DNA from: Sphingobacterium sp. UBA5670
GTDB lineage: Bacteria > Bacteroidota > Bacteroidia > Sphingobacteriales > Sphingobacteriaceae
Direction of reading: 5' to 3'
Assembly (NCBI RefSeq): GCF_002420705.1
Contig: NZ_DIIM01000021.1
Span: 584,305 to 648,304 of the forward strand
DNA: 64,000 nt
Positions 19,201 to 27,061 of this stretch are shown one piece after another (position 1 is the stretch's first letter; each line of letters begins with the position of its first letter). The notes under the pieces were generated by a model. The model was not told the origin of the DNA. It ran no database searches and saw only the letters and a list, made by a program, of their open reading frames with translations. The position numbers and the translations under genes are program-made.

Positions 19201-19398
19201 AATTTTAACCGGGAATCCAGCATCATCAAACGCATGGGACTTCAAAATCTTCGCGTATTCCTCAATGGAAATAACTTAGTTTTCTGGTCCAAAATGCCGG
19301 ATGACCGTGAATCCAATTATGCTGGTACCGGCTGGGCTTCACAGGGAGCCTACCCGACTGTAAAGCGGTTTAATCTAGGTGCAAACATTACATTTTAA
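16216..19398 (+). CDS. SusC-like TonB-dependent outer-membrane transporter (xylan locus, pair 1)
   Basis: A long basic/hydrophobic signal peptide (about 1-40, ending LHAQ) is followed by a carboxypeptidase-regulatory-like domain (VRGVVVDSNHKKIAGASIKI). A TonB-box-like EETIVVGYGRQKKE comes next, then a plug with VIRGRSTWNNTDPLVMVDGV and VLKDASATAVYGVRGANGVI. The remainder is a 22-strand barrel ending in the terminal aromatic ITF. At 1060 aa it is full length. SusC proteins import oligosaccharides in complex with the cognate SusD lid, here encoded 10 bases downstream. Its promoter region carries the same box as the leftward operon. Xylan-derived oligosaccharide is the likely cargo. Confidence 0.95.
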   Translation: MMITFTITLVRHWKKLWGIAKPFTLLLFLIYMGQSTLHAQTKRQVRGVVVDSNHKKIAGASIKIKGTSLATASDDNGNFTLQVPADKNLLTISKLGYGQIEVDINNKNTVEIQLIDKSIEIEETIVVGYGRQKKETVVGAIAQTSGRVLERAGGVSSVGAALTGNVPGVITTASTGMPGEEDPRIVIRGRSTWNNTDPLVMVDGVERPLSAVDISSIETISVLKDASATAVYGVRGANGVILITTKRGMEGQMLIRGTVNNIIKTVSQLPGKMDSYDALMLRNKVIENELGISPASWANYLPQDIINKYRFPADQTERERYVNTDWAKELFKSQAFSQNSSVNIAGGTPFVKYFANADFLYEGDMFRQFENARGYKAGYGFNRLNVRSNLDFQLTPTTKFSTNLAGSRGVKKSPWGGGNDYSYWIAAYTVAPDVIYPRYADGTWGYYVLNTQAGINSARVLAISGTEYVTTSRITTDFTLEQDLKFLAKGLNVRGTISLDNTFVEGGRGINDANNSTQSKWIDPNTGLPTYQIAFDGTNRFDFVEGINWTTGAGQVRDWSTYRRLFYQLQLNYTTTLGKDHNITAMGLFNRNQTGTGSMIPSYREDWVFRTTYNYKNKYMLEYNGAYTGSEKFGPDNRFAFFNSGGLGWLVSEEEFMKPVSFLNMLKLRASYGDIGDDSGGRQFLYLTQWAYGGTAGMGVEGRYSYSDGNTSPYVWYKESALGNPNIRWEKVNKFNVGLDFGLFNSQISGKVDFFRDRRTDVLISGANRAIPSYFGMEAPTANLGKVQNKGFEVELKFNRKLNVDSRIWADINFTHAKDKVINADAPELLPEYQKPDNKQVNQTYSYVSAGYYNTWDELYSSTAHESNDLAKLPGNYHILDYNGDGIIDAKDNIPYAFPSVPQNTYNCTIGFDWKNFSVMTQWYAVNNVTRQVVFNSFSGQLNLAYDEGSYWSKDNVNADVPLPRWLSQSSTYTPGSRYMFDGSYIRLKTAEIAYNFNRESSIIKRMGLQNLRVFLNGNNLVFWSKMPDDRESNYAGTGWASQGAYPTVKRFNLGANITF

Positions 19399-19408
19399 CC
19401 CTTCCCAT

Positions 19409-21304
19409 ATGAAAAAGTATTTCAAGGTAATCTTTATAGCTGGTGTGATCTGGTCTTCCTCTTCCCTACTCTCGTGTAAAAAATATTTAGACAAAGAAGA
19501 GCAGTCCAATGTGTCCTCCAAAGAAGCATTTAAAAACTTTATTAACTTCCAGGGATATACGGAAGAGCTCTACAGCTGTGTTGTCAACTTCAGTAATAAT
19601 TACTGGACCAACTCCTGGAACTGGGGCGAGGATGAAATGACCTCAACGGCTGGCAATTATCATTTCGTCCACAAAATCGACAACGGCAATTTCTGGGGCT
19701 GGCAAAGAGAATCCGACGGCTGGGGCTCCGGCTGGATGGATCAAGGTGATTTTACCACAGTAAACGGGGATGTCTTTGCCAACCGCGCTTTTCGCGATTT
19801 ATGGAGTGCAGCCTGGTTTGGTCTGCGAAAAGTAAGTCTCGGATTAGAGAATATTGACAAATTGACCGAAGCTACACCGGAAGAGAAAAATCTGATCAAG
19901 GGGCAATTGTTATTTTTCCGAGGCTGGTTTCACCACCGCCTGATGGAATATTTTGGCGGAATGCCCTATATCAATTATGTACTTCCCAGCGACGAAAAGC
20001 TTCGGTTGCCAAGACTGAGTTACCATGCCTGTGCGGATCTTGCTGCGGCCGATTTTAGAGAAGCAGCCAATCTCTTACCGATTGATTGGGACAATACCAC
20101 TGCCGGAAAGCGGACTTTAGGAAAAAACCAGCTGCGCATCAATAAAATCATGGCGCTAGCCTATCTCGGCAAAAACTACCTCTGGGCGGGAAGTCCTTTG
20201 ATGAATTTTCAGTCGACAGGAACTAAAGCTTACCATGCCGATTATTGCAAAAAGGCAGCCCAAGCCTTTGGCGAACTGCTCTCCCTCGTCGAGAGCGGAC
20301 AAACGAATTACGCCCTCGTTCCAATGGACAATATTCATTTTAATTTTTACACAACTGGACAAAACTGGGCCATGCCGGGCAGCACAGAAGCAATATTCAG
20401 AGGTCCCTATATTGATGCATGGGTATCCAATTATGGTACCAGTAAACAATATATTCCACTGGTCGTCTCCGATGGGGATGCTCTGAAGTTTATCCCAACA
20501 GCAAATTATGTGGACTACTATGGCATGAAAAACGGTTTACCGATCAAAGACATCACCCAGTCCGATGCAGCGTCAGGTTACAATGCCGAATACCCCTGGA
20601 AAGACCGGGATCCACGTTTTTATAAGGATATCATCTTTGACGGAACAAAAGTCGTTCAGGGAAATACGCAGGACGAGAAAAACCGTTACGCCAACCTCTA
20701 CAGCAATGGAAGCTACCGAGATATCCAGTCCGGCAGCCAGACAGGTTATGTATTACGCAAATTTGTCCCTATAACAGCAAACAAATACGATCAAGCCTAT
20801 AATTATGGCACCAATCTTCATATTTATGTGCCTTACATGCGCTTATCTGATGTTTATCTGATGTATGCCGAGTCAGCGATGATGGCTTCCAACTCGGCCA
20901 CGGGCAAAGCAGACAATTATAACAAAACAGCTGTAGACGCCATCAACATCGTTCGGGATCGCGCCGGGGTAGGCCATGTGGATGCTAAATTTCTAAGTTC
21001 AGCAACTGCACTATTGCCCGAGCTACAGAGAGAACGTGCTGTGGAACTCGCCTTTGAAGGCCATCGCTTTAATGATCTTCGACGCTGGTTGTTATTGACC
21101 GAATCTCCTTACACCCTAAAAAAATCAGTTTCTTTTGATCGGGCAGGGACCTTTAATACCGTAGATCCATCCCAAAACCGCATTGTCAACATCAAAGAAA
21201 ATGTGCTTTTGGAACGCAAATTTACAAGCAAGCATTACTGGTTACCCCTAAAGGTAAGAGATGTCAACATGTATCCCGAGTTCTATCAGAACCCAGGCTG
21301 GTAA
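19409..21304 (+). CDS. SusD/RagB-family surface lipoprotein (pair 1)
   Basis: The frame is open from 19379, but that start would overlap the SusC gene. The ATG at 19409 gives a clean lipoprotein signal with LLSC at Cys23 followed by KKYLDKEEQ. TPR-like helices follow (KGQLLFFRGWFHHRLMEYFG), and the C-terminal SusD hallmark ERAVELAFEGHRFNDLRRW is intact. SusD proteins form the hinged lid over the SusC barrel and bind oligosaccharides. The protein is rich in Trp and Tyr in its N-terminal half (NNYWTNSWNWGEDE, NFWGWQRESDGWGSGWMD), which fits aromatic stacking on a polysaccharide chain. It is translated right behind its SusC partner. Confidence 0.95.
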   Translation: MKKYFKVIFIAGVIWSSSSLLSCKKYLDKEEQSNVSSKEAFKNFINFQGYTEELYSCVVNFSNNYWTNSWNWGEDEMTSTAGNYHFVHKIDNGNFWGWQRESDGWGSGWMDQGDFTTVNGDVFANRAFRDLWSAAWFGLRKVSLGLENIDKLTEATPEEKNLIKGQLLFFRGWFHHRLMEYFGGMPYINYVLPSDEKLRLPRLSYHACADLAAADFREAANLLPIDWDNTTAGKRTLGKNQLRINKIMALAYLGKNYLWAGSPLMNFQSTGTKAYHADYCKKAAQAFGELLSLVESGQTNYALVPMDNIHFNFYTTGQNWAMPGSTEAIFRGPYIDAWVSNYGTSKQYIPLVVSDGDALKFIPTANYVDYYGMKNGLPIKDITQSDAASGYNAEYPWKDRDPRFYKDIIFDGTKVVQGNTQDEKNRYANLYSNGSYRDIQSGSQTGYVLRKFVPITANKYDQAYNYGTNLHIYVPYMRLSDVYLMYAESAMMASNSATGKADNYNKTAVDAINIVRDRAGVGHVDAKFLSSATALLPELQRERAVELAFEGHRFNDLRRWLLLTESPYTLKKSVSFDRAGTFNTVDPSQNRIVNIKENVLLERKFTSKHYWLPLKVRDVNMYPEFYQNPGW

Positions 21305-21331
21305 CAAGTTTTTCATTTAATCATTCAAAAA

Positions 21332-24211
21332 ATGAAGTACAAAAAATTAAGCATAGCACTATGTCTTGGATTAAGCTGCATAGCGGTCACCGATGGGATG
21401 GCCACAGAAGTCTTTAATCCAACCATTGGACAGTATAAAAATAGATTCCCGGCATTTTCGACAGCCGCTCGTCCGGATAGTACCGGCATAGACAGTACAA
21501 CGCTTGTACAGGTCGCTTTCCGAAAAGTGCCGAAAAAAGACCTGATGGGTAATGTACAATCCATCAACATCCCGCAGTTACTCGACAAGAGTTACAACAC
21601 CTACAGTCTGGAGAATTTAGACGCCTTTATTGCTGGTTATAATGGCAATATTTGGGGGATGAGCGGTTATCTGGTTTTAGTGGATGGATTTCCACGCGAC
21701 GCCAATAACGTTATGCCGACAGAAATCGATCAGATCAGTGTGCTAAAAGGAGCAAATGCCATCGCCCTTTATGGTAGCCGGGCAGCCAAAGGCGTCATCA
21801 GCATAAGCACAAAACGTGGAAAAGCTGGCGATCAGAAAATTAAAATTAGAGCTAATAGTGGTATCAATACAGCAATCAGTTATCCAAAATACCTGGGCTC
21901 AGCAGAATATATGACACTCTACAACGAGGCCCGGCAGAATGATGGTCTCTCTGCACTTTATAGTGCCGAAACTATCTACCAGCATGCCGCCGGAACAAAT
22001 CCTTATCGTTATCCCAATGTCGATTACTACGCCTCGGACTACATCAAAGATCATTACAACCGTTACGATGCAACCGCAGAAATTTCCGGTGGCAATCAGC
22101 GCGCGCAATACTATACCAACTTTGGGTTTTGGTCGGAAGGCTCCCTGCTCAATTTTGGTCAGGCGAAAAAAAATGGGGGCGCCAATAGATTTAATATGCG
22201 CGGCAACATTGACGTTAAAGTCAATGATCTGATCTCCCTGAATGTAGATGCTGCCGCCAGTTTTTATATTTCTAAAGGGGTGAATACGGACTATTGGGGG
22301 GCGGCGGCCACGGGACGGCCACATCGCTTCTCCCCCCTCATCCCGATTGATATTATCGAAGAGAACGATGTCAACTCCATGGTGTATGTCAACAACAGTA
22401 ATTTTCTCATTGATGGCAAATACCTGCTGGGCGGAAGCCAACTGGATCAGACCAATGCTTTTGCCAATGTTTACGCCGGAGGTACAAACCGCTATCTTAA
22501 CCGGCAGTTTCAATTTAATACAGGCTTGAATTTTGACCTAAAAAATATCCTGGAAGGCCTCGTTTTCAAAACCAATCTCGCGGTAGATTATCAGTCAAAT
22601 TACAACCAATCCTATAACAACAATTATGCGGTTTATCAGGCTTCGTGGAACAACTACGACGGAAAGGACCTCATAAGTAGCCTGACAAAATATGGTGATG
22701 ATCGTATATCCGGCATACAAAACATCAGTGGTAGCACCTATAGGCAGACCATCGGCCTTAATGGATCCCTAAACTTTAACCGTACCTACGATAACAACCA
22801 TCATGTTTCGGCGATCCTATTGGCGAATGCGTTTCAGATCGCTGCCTCCGGAAGCTACCACAAAATCAGCAATGCCAACCTCGGACTTCAGTTGGGCTAC
22901 AACTATTCGAATAAATATTATGTTGACTTTAGTAGCGCTTATAGTCATTCGGCCAAATTGCCCCAAGGAAACCGTCAGGCCCTCTCACCAACGTTAGCAC
23001 TTGCCTGGCGCCTGTCAAAAGAAAATTTTCTCGCCAACAGCAAAGTTGTCAATGAGTTAAAATTATCCGCCTCTGCAGGTATCTTAAACACCGACCTGGA
23101 CATCTCCGATTATTATCTTTATCAGGGATACTACACGTACAACGATGCTGCCTGGTATAGCTGGCGCGATGGCGACCTCGTCCATACTTTTGATAGACGT
23201 CGCGGAGACAATCCTAACATGAAGTTTCCTAAACGCAAGGAATTTAACGTCAACCTTGAAGGCGGACTTTACGACAATTTAATCACCTTCAATACTTCTT
23301 ACTTTTTTAATCGGATGAGCGGTGGCCTTGTGCAGGCGGCAACACAGTATCCGATGTATTTTATGACTTATTGGCCTGTTTACTCGGATCTTCCTTACAT
23401 CAATTACAACAGTGACGAACGCCGCGGGGTCGACCTTGGTATCAATCTAAACAAACAAATAAACCAAGCTTTTGTATCACTGGGTTTCAATGGGATGTAT
23501 TACTCGACAAAGGCTGTGCAACGTGACGAATTATATCAATTCGCCTATCAGAATCGGGCCGGAAAACCTTTGGATGCTATATGGGGACTACAAAACGATG
23601 GGTTCTATAATAGTCAGGCCGACATAGACAATGCTGCATTTTCCTCATTCGGAGAGGTAAAACCCGGAGACATCAAGTATAAAGACCAAAACGGCGATGG
23701 CACCATTGACACCCGCGACGAGGTCTATTTGGGTAAAGCTGGATGGGCTGGTGCCCCACTGACCCTAGGTTGCAACCTGACCGTCAAATGGAACAATTTT
23801 ACGCTGTTTGCTGCTGCCACTGGCCAGTTTGGAGCCAAAGCCATGAAAAATAGTGCATACTTTTGGGTCGACGGAGAAGACAAATATTCGGTGGTGGTAC
23901 GTGACCGCTGGACTGAGTCAACCAAGGAAACCGCAACTTATCCGCGCCTTACGACGTTCAACAGTGACAACAATTTCCGAAGCTCAGACTTTTGGCTTTA
24001 TAAGACCGATCGCATCAACCTGTCCAAAGTGCAGCTTTCCTATGATTTCCCAAAGCGTCTATTCAATTCCAAATTTATCCACGAACTGGGTATTTATGCC
24101 ATGGGCTCCAACCTTTTGACGATTGCAAAAGAAAAGGAAACAATGCAACTCAATATTGGCCAAGCACCGCAGATGCGTTTTTTCAACATCGGCCTCAAGG
24201 CACTATTTTAA
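21332..24211 (+). CDS. Second SusC-like TonB-dependent transporter, without the usual N-terminal regulatory-like domain (pair 2)
   Basis: This 959-aa protein starts with a signal peptide (residues 1 to about 25). It lacks the ~80-residue carboxypeptidase-regulatory-like domain seen in the other SusC proteins of the window. A short linker leads to STTLVQVAFRKVPKKDL, which sits where the TonB box normally is. A shortened plug follows (WGMSGYLVLVDGFPRDANN, ISVLKGANAIALYGSRAAKG), then a full barrel ending in IGLKALF. It is 27 bases after the first SusD and 21 bases before the second. Two tandem SusC/D pairs are also known from large xylan PULs of Bacteroides. The missing domain and short plug may mean a specialised or divergent partner rather than an inactive gene, because the frame is intact. 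Confidence 0.92.
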   Translation: MKYKKLSIALCLGLSCIAVTDGMATEVFNPTIGQYKNRFPAFSTAARPDSTGIDSTTLVQVAFRKVPKKDLMGNVQSINIPQLLDKSYNTYSLENLDAFIAGYNGNIWGMSGYLVLVDGFPRDANNVMPTEIDQISVLKGANAIALYGSRAAKGVISISTKRGKAGDQKIKIRANSGINTAISYPKYLGSAEYMTLYNEARQNDGLSALYSAETIYQHAAGTNPYRYPNVDYYASDYIKDHYNRYDATAEISGGNQRAQYYTNFGFWSEGSLLNFGQAKKNGGANRFNMRGNIDVKVNDLISLNVDAAASFYISKGVNTDYWGAAATGRPHRFSPLIPIDIIEENDVNSMVYVNNSNFLIDGKYLLGGSQLDQTNAFANVYAGGTNRYLNRQFQFNTGLNFDLKNILEGLVFKTNLAVDYQSNYNQSYNNNYAVYQASWNNYDGKDLISSLTKYGDDRISGIQNISGSTYRQTIGLNGSLNFNRTYDNNHHVSAILLANAFQIAASGSYHKISNANLGLQLGYNYSNKYYVDFSSAYSHSAKLPQGNRQALSPTLALAWRLSKENFLANSKVVNELKLSASAGILNTDLDISDYYLYQGYYTYNDAAWYSWRDGDLVHTFDRRRGDNPNMKFPKRKEFNVNLEGGLYDNLITFNTSYFFNRMSGGLVQAATQYPMYFMTYWPVYSDLPYINYNSDERRGVDLGINLNKQINQAFVSLGFNGMYYSTKAVQRDELYQFAYQNRAGKPLDAIWGLQNDGFYNSQADIDNAAFSSFGEVKPGDIKYKDQNGDGTIDTRDEVYLGKAGWAGAPLTLGCNLTVKWNNFTLFAAATGQFGAKAMKNSAYFWVDGEDKYSVVVRDRWTESTKETATYPRLTTFNSDNNFRSSDFWLYKTDRINLSKVQLSYDFPKRLFNSKFIHELGIYAMGSNLLTIAKEKETMQLNIGQAPQMRFFNIGLKALF

Positions 24212-24232
24212 TCATGAATATTTAAACCGAGA

Positions 24233-25996
24233 ATGATGAAAAGAATACTAACCATAGCCATCCTAAGTAGCTTACTATTTTCCTCCTGTGAAGATATGTT
24301 TGAGCCGGCTCTAGAGAATAATCTTGAAATTGAAACGGCCAACAGCCGTCCCCTCTATGCCCAAGGATTGCTCCTAAACGGGTACAACCGTGTTCCGGGC
24401 AATAGTTATAGCTTTGATGATGTTGCCACCGACAATGCAGTAAGCAACGATAAAAGCAACACCTATCTTAAAACAGCCACGGGGCAATGGACAAGCATAA
24501 ACAACCCTTTCGACCAATGGCGCAACAGTTACGCAGCTTTGCAATACCTCAACAACTTTTTATCCCTGAGCGATAAGGTGGAATGGGCCCTGGATCCAAA
24601 GGTCAGCATCCTATTCAACGACCGGATGAAAGGTGAGGCATATGGCCTTCGTGCGCTATTTATGTTCCACCTGCTGCAGGCACATGCTGGGAAATCAAGT
24701 ACCGGAGAAATCATGGGTGTCCCCATCCTTCTGACTCCCGAAACCATCAATTCGGACTTTAACCATACACGGGCACCATTTGAAACCTGCATGCAACAGC
24801 TCTACGATGACATCAAAAAAGCAGAAGACCTGTTGCCGATGGATTATGAAGACATCAGCGCCGATAGTCAGATCCCGGCCAAATATGAAGGAACGATCAA
24901 TAAGGACGATTACAATCGCGTATTCGGATCTTATTTCAAACTCCGGATGACCAAACGCATCGCACAGGCGATCCGCGCCAGAGCAGCATTGTTGGCTGCA
25001 AGTCCAGCATACAGTGAGGGCAGCAAAACGACTTGGGAGCAAGCGGCCACCTATGCCGGACAGGTCATCCAAGCCAAAGGCGGCCCCACTGGCATCGATC
25101 CTAAAGGATTTACCTGGTACAATAAAGATGTAGTCGACGGTTTAACCTCCGGATCAAATCCCGCCGAAATCCTTTGGCGTACCGACAAAGGAAATAGCAA
25201 TAGCATGGAACAAGACCATTTTCCGCCAACTTTATTTGGAAAAGGAAGACTCAATCCCACACAAAACCTGGTCGATGCCTTCCCCATGGAAAATGGATAT
25301 CCGATTGGAGATGCCAATTCCGCCTACAATAAAGCCAATCCTTATGATAAGCGGGATCCTAGATTGAAGACTTATATTATTGTCAATGGAGCAACTGCAG
25401 GTGTCAGCAGCACAGCGATCAATACCACTGCCAACAGTCCAACCAACGATGGGCTAAATAAGGTCGAAACATCTACACGAACGGGCTATTATCTCAAAAA
25501 ACTCCTACGCCAGGATGTTAATCTAAATCCATCATCCCCGACCCAACAAATGCATTTCAATGTCCGCCTACGGATGACAGAAATGTATCTGGCTTATGCC
25601 GAGGCAGCTAATGAAGCCTGGGGACCTACTGGCATGGGGACCTTTACGTTCTCTGCTTACGATATCATCAAAGCTATTCGCAGACGTGCCGGTGTCGGCA
25701 CCAACAATGGCGATCCCTACCTGGAGCAAGTAAAAAACAATAAAGATCAAATGCGGCAGCTCATCCGCAACGAACGCCGACTGGAGCTCTGCTTTGAAGG
25801 ATTTCGGTTTTGGGACCTCCGCCGCTGGAAGATGGATATCAATGTTGTTGCAAAAGGAATCAGCATAAATAACAACAGCTACACGGAAATTCCGGTTGAA
25901 AATAGACTTTACGAAACCTATATGTACTACGGTCCGATCCCATATAGTGAAGTACTTAAATATAGCAACCTTGTACAGAATACGGGATGGAATTAA
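24233..25996 (+). CDS. SusD/RagB-family surface lipoprotein (pair 2)
   Basis: The start MMKRILTIAILSSLLFSSCEDMF gives a lipobox Cys19, and the following residues E and D are compatible with surface export. TPR-like helices (GEAYGLRALFMFHLLQAHAG) and the C-terminal hallmark LIRNERRLELCFEGFRFWDL are present. The protein ends in the usual QNTGWN. It pairs with the shortened SusC encoded 21 bases upstream. The initiation codon could be either of two consecutive ATGs. Confidence 0.95.
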   Translation: MMKRILTIAILSSLLFSSCEDMFEPALENNLEIETANSRPLYAQGLLLNGYNRVPGNSYSFDDVATDNAVSNDKSNTYLKTATGQWTSINNPFDQWRNSYAALQYLNNFLSLSDKVEWALDPKVSILFNDRMKGEAYGLRALFMFHLLQAHAGKSSTGEIMGVPILLTPETINSDFNHTRAPFETCMQQLYDDIKKAEDLLPMDYEDISADSQIPAKYEGTINKDDYNRVFGSYFKLRMTKRIAQAIRARAALLAASPAYSEGSKTTWEQAATYAGQVIQAKGGPTGIDPKGFTWYNKDVVDGLTSGSNPAEILWRTDKGNSNSMEQDHFPPTLFGKGRLNPTQNLVDAFPMENGYPIGDANSAYNKANPYDKRDPRLKTYIIVNGATAGVSSTAINTTANSPTNDGLNKVETSTRTGYYLKKLLRQDVNLNPSSPTQQMHFNVRLRMTEMYLAYAEAANEAWGPTGMGTFTFSAYDIIKAIRRRAGVGTNNGDPYLEQVKNNKDQMRQLIRNERRLELCFEGFRFWDLRRWKMDINVVAKGISINNNSYTEIPVENRLYETYMYYGPIPYSEVLKYSNLVQNTGWN

Positions 25997-26009
25997 CATT
26001 AATACGCAC

Positions 26010-27038
26010 ATGATGAAAAAAATCAATCTCCTTTACGCAATCGCATTAGTAAGCCTGGCGTCTTGCAAAAATAACGACTGGGTGTTCCCAGACTTCGAAT
26101 TTCAATCGGTATACTTCGCTTATCAGACACCTGTCAGAACGGTAACACTGGGCGAAGACATCATTGACAACAGCCTCGACAATCAGCATAAGGTCAAAGT
26201 CATGGCGACTACAGGCGGGGTGTACAACAACAGCAAAGACATCCGTATCGATTTTGTGGTCGACAATAGCCTCACAAATGGTCTCAGCTATCCAGGTGGA
26301 CAGCCGGTCACACCATTGCCGACCAACTACTATCAACTGGCCAGCAACCAGATCACTATTCCAAGTGGCAGTCTAACAAGCGGCGTTGAGGTACAGCTAA
26401 CCGACGCATTTTTTGCCGATCCCAAAGCCTTGGAAACCTACTACGTACTGCCCTTACGCATGTCAAAAGTCGTCAACGCCGATTCCATCCTATCCGGCAA
26501 AACTTCCCTACAAAATGCCAATAGGGCTATTGTATCCGATTGGGATGTTGCACCAAAAGATTTTATTTTCTACGCCCTCAAATATATAAATCCTTGGCAC
26601 GGCAATTACCTACGTCGGGGCACCGACCAAATTGTCGGCAAAGGTATCAACAGCAGCTTGACTAAAAATATTGTCAGACATCAGGCTTATGTCGAAAAAG
26701 ACGAAGTCAAAAACGTCACGACAGCAGCGCTAAAGAAATCGGTGTTACCGCTATCTTTTAAAGGGACTGATGACGTCAATATTAATGTTAATCTGGACTT
26801 AACTTTTGATGACGACAATACGTGCAGCATCAGCTCGGCAACTGCCGGCATATCTGCTACAGGAACAGGAAAGTTTGTCAAACGGGGCGAAAAAAACAGC
26901 TGGGGCAATACGGATAGAGACGCACTTTATCTTTCCTATGCGATTGAAATGCCACAGATGAGCGTCACAAGCAAGGATACTCTCGTGATGCGGGACAGGT
27001 CCGTAAAAATGGAAACTTTTACCCCCATCAAAAAGTAG
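26010..27038 (+). CDS. DUF1735/BT_3987-type surface lipoprotein, putative glycan-binding protein
   Basis: The frame extends upstream into the SusD gene, but consecutive ATGs at 26010 and 26013, 11 bases after the SusD stop, start a good lipoprotein signal (VSLASCKNNDW). The N-terminal half has the DUF1735 pattern: a beta-sandwich with FQSVYFAYQTPVRTVTLGED, YYQLASNQITIPSGS and ETYYVLPLRMSKVVNAD. The C-terminal half (DFIFYALKYINPWHGNYLRRG onward) resembles the DUF5627-type domain common in such proteins. Genes in this position after SusD usually encode surface glycan-binding proteins. No catalytic residues are evident. Binding of xylan is inferred from context only. Confidence 0.75.
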   Translation: MMKKINLLYAIALVSLASCKNNDWVFPDFEFQSVYFAYQTPVRTVTLGEDIIDNSLDNQHKVKVMATTGGVYNNSKDIRIDFVVDNSLTNGLSYPGGQPVTPLPTNYYQLASNQITIPSGSLTSGVEVQLTDAFFADPKALETYYVLPLRMSKVVNADSILSGKTSLQNANRAIVSDWDVAPKDFIFYALKYINPWHGNYLRRGTDQIVGKGINSSLTKNIVRHQAYVEKDEVKNVTTAALKKSVLPLSFKGTDDVNINVNLDLTFDDDNTCSISSATAGISATGTGKFVKRGEKNSWGNTDRDALYLSYAIEMPQMSVTSKDTLVMRDRSVKMETFTPIKK

Positions 27039-27061
27039 TATCAATTCAACCATGAACAACG

